DNA from: Apostichopus californicus | Lineage: Eukaryota; Echinodermata; Holothuroidea; Aspidochirotida; Stichopodidae | Direction of reading: 5' to 3' | DNA length: 64,000 nt | Assembly (NCBI GenBank): GCA_020650975.1 | Contig: JAIPMN010007041.1 | Span: 1 to 64,000 of the forward strand | Shown here: piece after piece, positions 40,135 to 52,000 of the stretch | Position numbering within the stretch: position 1 is the first letter of the stretch | Layout: the number at the start of each line of letters is the position of its first letter | Position numbers and translations under genes: made by a program | The notes under the pieces: model-generated | Seen by the model: the letters and a program-made list of their open reading frames with translations, nothing else | What the model was told of the DNA's origin: nothing | Database searches by the model: none

Positions 40135-41100
40135 CTTGGTCTAGGATGTCCCTATCCGTGACTAGAAACAGCAAAATACCCTTCAAACCATTCCATATTT
40201 GTCCTCTCCTAAATGAAGAAAAAGCGAAGAAATATAAGTTGTATGCAAAATTTGTTAATATATGCCTTAGAATCTCTAAATATTGTTATATATAGCACTC
40301 TTCTTGGAAGCTTCCAATGAGCTGATGAAACTACTGTTAATAATAAAAATGGCTGAAGAGTATGATGGTTCTGAAGGCACAACAAGTTGCAGATGTACTG
40401 TGTTAGCAAAAACACGACATTTGTACAATTTGATACATTTTGTCAAGATGTCTGTTACTTAGTGGAATGTGACAAGGATGTTGCAAAGTTTAGAACAGAG
40501 TTACTTTTACAAGACAATTTTAACAAGTTTTGTCAACTTAAAGAGTAATCTAGATCCATGACTCAGTGTTCTGTGCCAACGCAACGTACAATTGAGCAGA
40601 ACTAGGCCTAGTAACGGTAGCTTTTCCCGTAAGTAGGCTATGAATCACCTAACCTAGATCAAGCATGAACCTTAGTAGTAGGCCCTGGGCTTTTTAGCTA
40701 GCAACTTGTTGTGCTGTAAGCCGTATTCTAGGTCTAACTCTAAGCCCTCAACAAAACTTTGTACTGGTAACGTTAGGACTAAAAAAGTATGCTACCCTAG
40801 GACTACAGTAACTTAGGCTACGTTGGCCTAGGGTAGTACTATGCATATGACTTTAAGTTGTATGAGTATGACGTTACATTGTTAATTAGCCTAAACTGGC
40901 TAACATAACGCACAGCATAAGCCCCAGTTCTTATAAGGATAATCTGATTTACTTATTGGGGTTACAAGAAAACTACAGTTGCCTTAAGAACACGCAAATT
41001 TGAAGGACTTGCAGTACCTGGACAAAATTTCACAAAAAACGCGTTCGTCGTAACTGTTGCTAGGCCTATGTCTGTAACGTTAATTAGCTCAGCTCGAACT
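40135..41100 (-). promoter_or_regulatory. CFAP20DC upstream region with probable 5' untranslated exon
   Basis: Just upstream of the ATG, a pyrimidine-rich acceptor (TTTTTCTTCATTTAG) ends at 40209 on the minus strand, so the coding exon probably continues as 5' untranslated sequence from 40208 and is spliced to an exon farther up. From about 40560 to 41080 the DNA is unusually rich in CTAGGCCTA, GTAACGTTAGG and TAGGCTACG words, the same flavour seen around the Artemis/CPT2 start region. This suggests the transcription start lies within roughly 40600-41150. Confidence 0.45.
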
Positions 41101-41644
41101 TACTTATTGTGTACCAAAGCGAGTCTGCGACCATGGTCATTTTGTGGAACGCCAAATGAAATTTCACTGTAAAACTATTCCTGAAATCAGCATATATGTA
41201 ATTAAATTGGCATATATGTCTATTTCTCGTACCGTCAATGGCAGTGCTCTGCAAATGGCCGAACAACAGTCTTGTATTGTTTCAATTTAGCGTTGATCTT
41301 AATAGCTCGCTAATAGCCATTATCTTTACATAACAATGGTCAACAGTGCTTTGCAAACTATCACATCAAACAATAGACTTGAGTTTGCAGGCGTGCATGG
41401 CAATCTCAGCCACTTGCTAAAATCCAATATCTTTATGTAATAATAATAATCAGCAGTTATTTTTACATTGCTAAAGCCACCACAAATGTGCGAGAAAACC
41501 GCATGGGCTTATGTATTACAACCAACACGTTGGGAGGCTTCCAAGTCAACATTGCAGTTAACTAAAATTTGGAATCTTTTTCAATTTAGAAAGTCATTTC
41601 AGGTGGGAAAACCATAGATTGCTCTTGGATGAAAAACCCACCTT

Positions 41645-41740
41645 ACTATGATCTGGTTGGGTATCGAACCCGGAACCTCCCGATTGCTAAGCCTCATTGC
41701 TTCAAATGCCCCTGCCTTTGTCCAGCTCGGCCACAGCACC
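41645..41740 (-). repeat. tRNA-like SINE head (type II, Leu/Ser-like)
   Basis: On the minus strand GGCCGAGCTGGACAAAGGC (41714-41732) is an A box of Leu/Ser type, and GGTTCGATACC (41660-41670) is a B box. The space between leaves room for a long variable arm. Pairing across the acceptor stem is poor, so this is more likely a SINE or tRNA pseudogene than a working tRNA. Confidence 0.5.
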
Positions 41741-42709
41741 GATTACAATACTCAGTTGTGCTATGCAAACAACATTACAATAGCCTTTTTCAGTTGGAAT
41801 TAAGCATTGTTTTAGCAACTCACTAATGCCTAGTATCTTTAGTAGTAATGATCAGCCCTACTCTGCAAGTAGCATAACAATTGACTTGTTATGTTGCCAT
41901 GGTGCCCTGTTGTCATAGCCGCTCGCTAAATATCTTTAAATGATAAGTGATAATTTAGCAGATCGAGAAATTTTGCATATTCAGAGAGAAGTTCCAACAA
42001 ACGTCAAATCAGTTCTTTCCTTTTTCTATTGCTTCATAATTAAAATTCAAACATAGTCATTTTTTTTACATATTTTTCCCATCCTTGTTTGATCATAGTT
42101 AAGTGAAATATATGAGCATTAAATACTGCACTTGCAACCATCATGCAAACCTCCCCAAGAAAGAGAAACAGACCAATAAGAATCTTGAACACAAAGTAAT
42201 AAATTCAATATCAGCTGCATGCCTAAATTTCTTTTATTATTTTAATATTCTCACAATTCAAAAAAGAAAGAAAAATATTGCTTGAATATAGAATATAAAT
42301 CTTCGCTTTCATACATCTCTTTTCAATAAAATCATCTTAGGTCAATGCAAGCTTCATAAACTTACTCTTTTTAAGGAGGAAATTTATGAAAATGGATGGA
42401 AATATTCCCATAAATAATCCAATAAATGTTAAAAGTCTGGCAAGTCTATTGATACTTATATACTATTGCTTTTTTTTTCGTTTATGACCAGTGTAAGCCG
42501 AATTTCCAATTGTGGACAATAAATTCAATTTCAATTCAATAAAATAAAATAGGTTTTAAAGTTTGTGTTTGACCATTGACTTTTTGTTAGCCTATTTGGT
42601 GCTGAAACTGATGACCTTTAACTATGCTGGCACAATGTTACCATGGAAACGAAGATGCATTTTTGTGCAAGTAAATGATAACATGTTGCTATAAGTCCCA
42701 TGTCATGTA

Positions 42710-43265
42710 AAATTCATGCAAAGAAAAAATAGGAATGATAACATTTGCAATACCACTTATTCTAAAATACATACACTTATAAATTACAAATGCAGTATTA
42801 AACTGTAGTAAATAACAACTTGAGAATATATTTCTGGCTAATTCCCACTGAGTGGATGTTTTACTGCTAACTATGTATTGCTTCTATTTTTAACATGCAA
42901 ATTTATTCAAAGAAAAAAAAATGATAACATTTGCAATACCACTTATTCTAGAATACATACACTTATAAATTAAAAATGCAGTATTAAACTGTAGTAAATA
43001 ACAAATTAAGAATATATTTCTGGCTTCCACTGAGTGGATGTTTTACTGCTAACTATATATTGCTTCTATTTTTAACATGCAAATTCATGCAAAGAAAAAA
43101 GAAATGATAACAATTGCAATACTACTTATTCTAGAATACATACACTTATAAATTACAAATGCAGTATTAAACTGTAGTAAATAACAAATTGAGAATATAT
43201 TTCTGGCTTCCACTGAGTGGATGTTTTACTGCTAACATATTGTATTGCTTCTATTCTGAACATAA
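42710..43265. repeat. Three-copy tandem repeat, about 185-bp unit
   Basis: The landmark ATGATAACA begins at 42735, 42921 and 43104. Each unit includes AATACATACACTTATAAATT and CACTGAGTGGATGTTTTACT. It lies in the MOV10-CFAP20DC spacer and is unrelated to the 190-bp array at 29647. Confidence 0.95.
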
Positions 43266-45047
43266 GGATAAAAGTATAACAAGAATGTCATGCCCTTTAA
43301 TACTGTATATTTAAATAAACAAAAATAGTTTGTCTTGTTATTTATGTCATTTACTATTATAGTTAATTACATATATTATTTCAGTCTATGAATTTAGGAT
43401 GTATCTGAAGTGCCCATGTATTTCTCATTACCATCATACAATTAATCAAACAACTTATTATTCACAATTAGGAATTAAATTATCACACCGGTCCTTATTT
43501 GTGTAATCTGTACTTGTTGCAGATCTCTGAACTAAAAGCATGTAAAAGCACTCACAAACGTCTTAATTAAAACTCATGATGAATCTTCTTACAGACAGAC
43601 GTCTTAGGTAATTGACTAAATTCAAGGTTCCACTACAAGTGCACTTTGACTGTATGCAAACAAAATGCTCCAGAAACCATCAAGTTAAGGTGCTTAAAAC
43701 AATAAGTTTGACTTGGAACCTCAAAAATGTATTTCCAAAAGATCTATTCTTCCATAATCACTTACTACTCAATACTTGAGGTTTGAACAACTCACTTTAC
43801 CACTATCGGATGCAGTCCTGGACTCCACCCTGTCGAGTTTCGCAGAACTAGCTAGGACCGATATGAGAGTGCCCTCTTTTCATTATGACATGCAAACTAT
43901 CTTTGGAAAAAATATGCAGTAAACATTAGTTGCTTACTTTTTCAATGAATTGTAACCAAATAACATCTCAAATTAGTTATTGGAATATTAAAAAAAAAAT
44001 TACTCTTGAAACTCAGAACAGGCATAAAGGATTACCAAGTTTCCTTGTCATCATTAAGAATATAGAATGTCACATTTGCAGCCAAATAAAACAAGATGAG
44101 TATTATACCTGAAGATTTACGGTGGGATGAAAAACTTCTTGACAAGAATAGAAACATGAGATGGCCACCAAAATGTTTTCGGAAAGATCGATGTAGGTAA
44201 AATTACCTGAGGAATATGTTCCTTGTACCAAGAAAAGACATGTCAAATTCCATATGAATGCACCCTCGAAATGGTAATATTTAGCACCAATTAGTTGTGA
44301 ACACCAGAGGTATATCAAGGAGAAAACAGGACAAAATAAAAGATCTAAAAATTAGTTTGAGACTGTTAATGTCTATTAAATGATGACATCCCAGGGTTTC
44401 CAAATTGATGACAATGTGATTTACAAGTCTCCTCTCCATTCTTGATCCGTGACGGCAGTTGCCTCTTCTTCTGCAAGAGGAAATGAAAACTAGAGCACTG
44501 AAGATGCTAAATACAAGAGCGGTAGAACAGGCAGAGTAATGTGTGGGCCAACACAAAATCAAATCACTGAAATGTTTGACCAAAGAGGATCACTCTAACA
44601 GGGCATATCAAACTAAAATCACTGTATATCCTTGCAATGAACACTTCAACAATCCCAACCCCCCCCCCCCACCATACTCCCCCTCCCACACACCTCTCAA
44701 CCCACATGAGAGTATAATTTTTCAAAATTCCATGATTTCTGTAGCAAATTGAGATATTGTTGCTTGAAAGGACACTGTCCTCTTGCGAACTATGGGTCAG
44801 TAACTGGCATATGCCACACCTTTGGAAGAAAAACACTCTTCAAAGACTTTGACTTAGCTCTGGAATTGTCTTGACATGACCTTGGCTTTCATTTCCCAAT
44901 CATTCCCATTCTCCAAATACAGGACATGGTCAAAGTTGTCCCAACAGCCCCAAAAAACAACAATAAACATTCATATGATGTGATAGGCAGAATGTATTCA
45001 CTGCTTTGCACTACTCTCCAGATGTTTATCACCTGAGTACGGATTAA

Positions 45048-45406
45048 AGGGTGTGTAGACTCGCGCAAAAAGAAACGTCTAATGCCGGTAATCTGACCTA
45101 GTTTCAAATGAGGTGTAACAGAAGTGTTAGACACCACCATCGATCCCAGAAAATACACACACAGCTTGCTACCGTTGGTAATTAGACACTAGTGAACAGT
45201 CAGTACATACAGCTGCGGTCAATACCCACAGCACAGTGCACAAACGATAAAGCGATGGACATCTCAGGTTCAGCTAAAGATAACAAGGTATCACGATTCA
45301 TTACTGTCTGCATTTTGTAGCGACAAGCAGAAAACTTCACTTGCAAGCAACGGAAAGTTAACTTTTTCAGAGCATGGCACACGGTTTGGGCCAGTCTTCA
45401 ATGCCT
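45048..45406 (-). mobile_element. TTAA-flanked non-autonomous DNA transposon, copy 2 (inverted)
   Basis: This is the reverse-orientation partner of the element at 1194-1546, flanked by TTAA at 45044-45047 and 45407-45410. Internal sequence is highly similar along nearly its whole length with small indels. It lies in the spacer downstream of MOV10. Confidence 0.75.
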
Positions 45407-46004
45407 TTAACCAGACATTCCCTTTAACTAATGCTAGTAAAAAGTGGGCAAAAATCTTACTGAAGCAAATGCTTCAAACAAAGTTCTGACTAAATTAAGA
45501 TACCTTATACAGATACAGTATTTCCCCCTCAATTGACATTAAACTCATACACAGTCTGACCACTAGGTAAAAGTTATTGATGGGCAATGCTGCCTACACT
45601 GGCATAACCCTTGACCCTTTCTTAACTGCAACAGAATAAATCGTTGGTTCAAGAGAGGACCTAAAGGCTGTCGAGAGAAATTGCCACGTACTAGCTGCTA
45701 CCGACTTAAATGTTTTCACCACAACCTGATCACAGTGACCTCTGAAGGATGCTTTCTGTACTGTTTATTGTGCCCGCACTTCACAGGCTGAATTATATAA
45801 CCCAATTAAGGTTGCTGAGAAAGTTTTCAAAAGAACAATTAAAAAGCATAAAAGAGTAAAACCCACATCTTTTCTTTTTCATCTTAAGGTAAATCCACTT
45901 GTAGTCTGAGATACAAATAAAGCTTCGCTGCTTACAAGAATGTTAGTTTAACAGCAAGCTCACGTGTTGGAGTTGAACTATACATATGCTCCCCATAAAC
46001 AACA

Positions 46005-49000
46005 CTAAGAATGGGACCAGCTTATATCTGTGCAACGATGCTTACGTGTCATTGTTTCGGGTGATATATTGAGACTCTCCATCTCAGCGTTCAGTTCTTC
46101 GATATCTTGTTCTACTTCCTCGGGACTATAAGGACATCCCTTGTAAGCACCATTGTCTCTACAGTATTCCAGAAACCTTGAAAAAAAATACAAGTGAAAA
46201 GAAAGTCTGAGAAATAAAAAGGTCGTCCACAATGGACTCAATTTCGATATGATATATGTATTCTACTACAGACCAAACGATATCAAATTATCATTTTAGG
46301 TCGTTAAATTTAACCATCAGGTCTTGCTAGGGTAAACAAGCCATGCAAATGATTAGTTTTCAAAGTTCAATGATCTTTCTAGAATGTCTATTTGTCTCAT
46401 GGCTTTCCAATCCTGTCATACCATCATGCAAAATAGTAGAAAACAAAAGTAGAAGAGAAAAAAAACGATGTTTAGTTGCAACTGTTCGAAACCAAAAATA
46501 ATAGTTTACTCCTCTAATTTATTAGGATAGGGCACTCACTGGTTCCAATGTTCGTCCTTACTCAGCATGTGAGGGTTTCCGATGCAAATGAGCAGAGCTT
46601 TGGCTCTTGTGATTGCAACATTAAATCTCTAAAATGGAAGCAGAAGTGAGAGTCAAAAGTTGGGAGTAAGAAGATGTTTTTAATCGAGAATCACTAGATA
46701 TCGAACAAGACCTTTGTATTTCTTCGTATTACACATGCAAGGCAGAGAAACAACACTTGTTGTTACTGTACGTAGCTTCCCATGCATTTAGGGCACAGTT
46801 GAATGAGAGTTATACTCCTAGCTCTTTGTTCCAGAATATGGCGCTTCATTAACAAATCATAACAATCATTAACATAAATCATATTTAATGTTTCTTTCTT
46901 CATTTTTAAAACCTACATTTCAAGCAGTGGAGCAGATCTGATCCAACTAATCAAAAAATTATATCTAGCTCCATGAAATTAAAAGTTAATAATGCAAAGA
47001 AGCATCCATGTTCACAAATATGCTGCAACAAAACCCCCCCCCCCCCCCAAAAAAAATTGAAATCCATTGCTGAACATTGTCTAATTCTGCTCAGTTTCTA
47101 CAATAACATCTTCAGCCCAGAGTTTGATATGCAAATTAGATCTAGGCTATAGGCTTGGCTATGTCTGAAATAAGAGCATTGCAGGCTAAACTGTTAGATC
47201 TAAGCTACAAGCGAAATCTGAGGCCACTGTGTTCATTCTAGATTATACGTCTGGTTTTATCCAGGAACTTCAATGACCAGGTCTTGTGTATTGATTTTCC
47301 CTATAATGAAAATAAATAAATAAAAACAAGATTAGCCCATATTTCCCAGGTCTCCCTAATTGACCCCCAGTGTCTGGGACTGTAGTAACCTGCCCAAGCC
47401 ACTCTCATCAGACAATCCCCCTCTCCTCTCATCAGTCCATCCCCCTCTAGATCAGAAACAATGCTGTTGGACACTAGGACTATCTGGCAATATACACTTT
47501 GAAAATTACCAGATGTTTCTGTACTGATGTGCATGGCATTAAATGCAACAATCTATTATGGTTTGTTATTAGTTTCCACATACATATGCTATGACATTTA
47601 CTCTTAAAACCCTGTAAATATACTTCCCATCAAAATCAATTTCAATGGGATGTCACTTACCTTTGGATTCCGCAGGAAACCTAACTTGTAATCTTTGTCC
47701 ATCTTAAGATACTCTGCATTGGTACTCCTGACTGTGGAGATGATGATAACCAACCTCTCCTGGCCTTGAAATTCCTCAACGGAGCCAACCTTGATGTCGC
47801 CGAGGTCTCTCCGGTTGTTCCTTCTTTTCTTCTTGCCAAGTATCTGACGAATCTTTTGCACCTGTCAAATGAGACCAGAAAACTTGTATTAATACATGTA
47901 TGTAACATACAGTATTTCAAAATAATGCAGAGAGTCCTAGCATCTGAGAGGTTTTTTTACACTAGCCAGACTTAAGTAAGGTGGGTCTGTATTCATCTGG
48001 GATAAATCCAATCTTTTCCCTTCTAAAATGATCGTCAAATTGGTAAAGAGCTAATTCAAAATCCTGAGGAGCAGCCAACATCCCCATTCTTTAAGCCTTT
48101 ATGGAGCATTCCAGAGATTCAGCTAGCATATCTTGAAAACTGGAATAGCTAGAGAAACATCCCTTGCAGTCAAATTGTTTTTTTTTGTTTTTTTGGGGAC
48201 TTGAACATATCAAGACTAAAATTCTGACTAAAATAACCCATAAGTGTTAGCCTAACTCTGCAGGTAGCATTGATTACACACTCATAAGGGACCTAGCTTT
48301 TTGCCCTCATACATATGTCTGCTACTGGCATAGAAGTGAGCTTATATGCTTAAACTTCATTCAGCGATCAGTGTAAGTTAGTTATTAGTGAGATAACAGT
48401 CACAAATACTGGCAAATTCCTGTCATGTGTTAAATTTCCTATCAAGATTGGTCATGTCCTAAGTCCAGCATTCACTGTAACACTACAGTACAGGGTAGGG
48501 TTTGACTGACCTGTCTGCGGTACGGAGATATCACCCCGATATCTCGTGCTCTCACATTTTTGTGTCCAACCAGATTGAGGAGGTAGGATATGTACTGCCA
48601 AACCTGCTCTGCTTCGGCTACATTGAAGAAAGACGGGCTGTTTGCCTCCCTCTCGTCTTTACCGTCGATACCGTGGAAGATAACGGGGAAATTCTGTGAG
48701 TGAAGAAGAATTTTAATACCGTAGTTATAACTGGACAATTAGCAGTTTTTACCCTCAATAATGTGGAAGATGACAGGAAAGTTGCTGTGAGGATGGAGAA
48801 ATATAGGAGTGAGATATGTAATAAACTAGGACAAATGCAGGACTTCTAACAGAAAAATGCCATTTATTATCATTAAAGAGCTAAGGATATCTCCATCCAG
48901 AATGGTAATCCCAGATGAAAAGTTAAACAAAAGGACAAACTTAATGAGATATTCATACTTTCCATTTTTTTATCTAAAAAATGTTGGGTAGTATTGAGTC

Positions 49001-52000
49001 ACAGTAAAAGCAGAACCAAGAGAACATTTTGAATCTATGCAAGCACAAACTCTTTATGTTTGTGTTGCTGCTGTTATTATCCAAAAGTCAAGTATCATTT
49101 GAAAACCATCTAGAATTGTTATCCATTAACTACAATACCTTAGCAGGAAGCGTATCAACCTTTGATAGGCATTCTCGCATTAGTTGGTCTGCACACACTT
49201 TGAGCTCCCCATCGTAAAACATCTCACTCGGAAGGTGTAGGATGTTAGGGTGACTGCGGTAGTTACACAGAAGCTTTGATAGCATTCTGTCATTGAAGAC
49301 ACCCTCATGTCTCTGGTATGCATTTGAATGTGTCATTAATCGTTCCAATAGAGATATCTCTACGAATAAAAATGATATGACATCAATACTGATTAATTGT
49401 TAGCAAAATCTCATCAGATTATTCATTATTGTTCCATGCTTACAGAAGCATGCACAGTCATGGTAAATAGTACATCAGAAGCTAAGAAACAACTCACGCT
49501 TTTTTCCCCCAAAGCCGATTTTAGATTCCTGACACAGGAAAAGGCTGATATACCTGTATCACATCGAGTTGTCATTTTAGTATGTGTGATGAATCACGGC
49601 ATAGTATAACAATTTTGGTGGTCACTTGTATTTGGCTTAATACGTAGGTATAAGGTTGTGCAAGGTGCATTCCACAGTCTATTATAATGCAGCTGAACTT
49701 GAGTTAATTCTAGAGAGATGCCGTTGCTTTGACATATTTTCTATTCAGATCATCTAAAAAAATTAACATACTGCCCAGCCTGATGAAACCATTCACTGGG
49801 TGAGGGTATAATAATTAAGTATAACTTACCCAAACCGTGCTTTTTACTGATGGGAGACCTCAGGACTGGTCCCAATTGCTTAGGATCTCCAGCCAAGACC
49901 AGCTGACCGTTCTTCGGTAGCAAACCCGATACAGAGATGAGGGCTTCTGGTTCAATAGAATGTCCTGCCTCATCCAGAAAGATGTGAGTGAAATAGTCTT
50001 TGAAACAGTCTGAGAGGACCAGTCTGAAAGGATATGAACCATCACTCGGATTGAACGTACCTGGCGTTTATTTTACAGTTTTTGAATTAGCTTATTAACT
50101 TATCATAGTTGCAACTTCACATGGTTGTAAAAGTTTAAAAACTGGGAACTATTAAAATTCAGCATAACACATACCACCCATACAACGAAGCTACAAGAGT
50201 AACAAACCGTTGGACAGAAACATTGCCATCCTACGATTCAATACGATGCATGAAAAGATGTCTCTTACAAGGATTGAACTTACCTTCCAGCTGTCACCAT
50301 GGTAACCACAATGATCCTCTTTTCTTTGATCTTTGTTGGACTAGGGAAAACCACATAGTTAAACCTGTCGTAGTTTAAGCAGTCATCTCTAATCTCCTAT
50401 AGTGAGTAGAACATTCAAAAAAACTGTGAATTTTCATAAATTAGATGAACTGACTGCAACTTACAAACCTAACATGTCATCATGTTAGCTTGCATGGTAG
50501 TACAAATACAAAAGTTTGTTATATCTTTATTTACATATTAATGATTCGAAGCTGATCAGTCAAGTTTTCAATTTATTTAGAATCAAAATCATCCCAAAGG
50601 ATTGTTTTTCATTGGAGCTAAAATATCAAATTTACAAATGAAGAACATAAATACAAAATATAAAAAATTACAAGTACAAACAAAAGTATAGAAAAAATAA
50701 GTAGTACTAAAAGTTCAGAAAGCCTATACAAATTTCAAACCAATGTTAAAAACAAAATGTAACACATGGTGAAAGTGAAGATTGCACGGTTAAAAAAAAA
50801 GACTTAAAGCAATTTGAGGCACATTTTGAAAACGAAAATTGCACACTTAGTTTTGAAACATCTAAGAGTATAAAGGTTTTTTTTTCTTGTGGAAGACATC
50901 ACTTCCAAAGTTTGGTTTCATGTACTGAAAAGCAGTTTTTGTTTACTATATAGATTAGTGAATTTCTATCATGTTCCACTATAAAACCAGTAACATAACA
51001 TAACTGATCACAAGTTCCCCTGGTCAACCATTGGAGTTATGACCCAACTTGATGGCAAAATTTGTGTTGACCTGAAAATCATGACGAGAATTAGTCCATT
51101 AACCATAGGTTGCATTTTTCAGCTCTCTTGACCTCAACTTACTGAAACTTTATTATCTTCTGCAAACAGACTGGTTAGTTTGGAAGACTTGATTTGTTCA
51201 CACCTTGCCATATCTGCCTTGATCTGATAGTGATTTGGCTACTACTGTAGCTGTGTGAAGACTTGCTTAAAAGACGAATAGGCAGCTCAACTAAGGTACG
51301 AAAAGATGGGACTGATCACTCAGTTAACCAACTGGAAAAAACCTGCCGTTCAGTACAAACGGCAGGTTTTTGGATGCAACCTATAGCTATAACAGACACT
51401 TTCGCGGCATGTGTTTTAACATATTGCCAGTACTTATTAGGCTACCATGAAAACATATAGGCACTCACAGTAAAACCGATATTTCCTGCCAATCTTCTAT
51501 CATTCCTCTTTAATTCTCACAAGCCTTACCTTTTTAGACGAAATTTATGCATAATACGAGAGGAGATAAAAAAAAAATATCACAGAAATCACCTGTAGAG
51601 CAGGATCGACACTATCGTAGTTGCGACTGAGTGCGCACATTCGCAACAGATGGGTCCTGGCGACTGAGCCTTTGTCTACGAGACGCTTAGCTAAGAGGTC
51701 GGCAGCACTGTTAGAAGGTGCGCAGGCTAGGATGATGTTCTTCTTACTCTGGTGGTAGACCTTAATTAATCACACATAGAAAAACAGAACAAAAAGAGTA
51801 GAAATGAATAACCATCTCAACAAATTTGAACAGCATGTGTCTCATTTGTGTAAAAATTCAGACCTCTGGTGGAAGAGTGTCACATATCGTTTTATGGTCA
51901 CTTATAACAGATTGGGTATTCAGAGCACCACTGAAGGATGGAGTACAGCCTGACCCTTATTCTATTGTATATTCAGTTAAAATGTCTCAAACCTAGGCAG

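Larger units (their letters stand above)
41101..46004. other. Spacer between MOV10 3' end and CFAP20DC promoter
   Basis: No coding exon was recognised. The stretch holds a tRNA-like SINE head (41645-41740), a three-copy tandem repeat (about 42735-43260) and a TTAA-flanked inverted-repeat element (45048-45406), each listed separately, plus a C-rich tract near 44661-44671. Part of 45410-46004 may be MOV10 3' untranslated sequence or a further exon. Confidence 0.6.

Noticed and set aside
41645-41740. Functional tRNA-Leu or tRNA-Ser
   Set aside because: Boxes look good, but the acceptor stem does not close, so a tRNA-like SINE or pseudogene is more likely.
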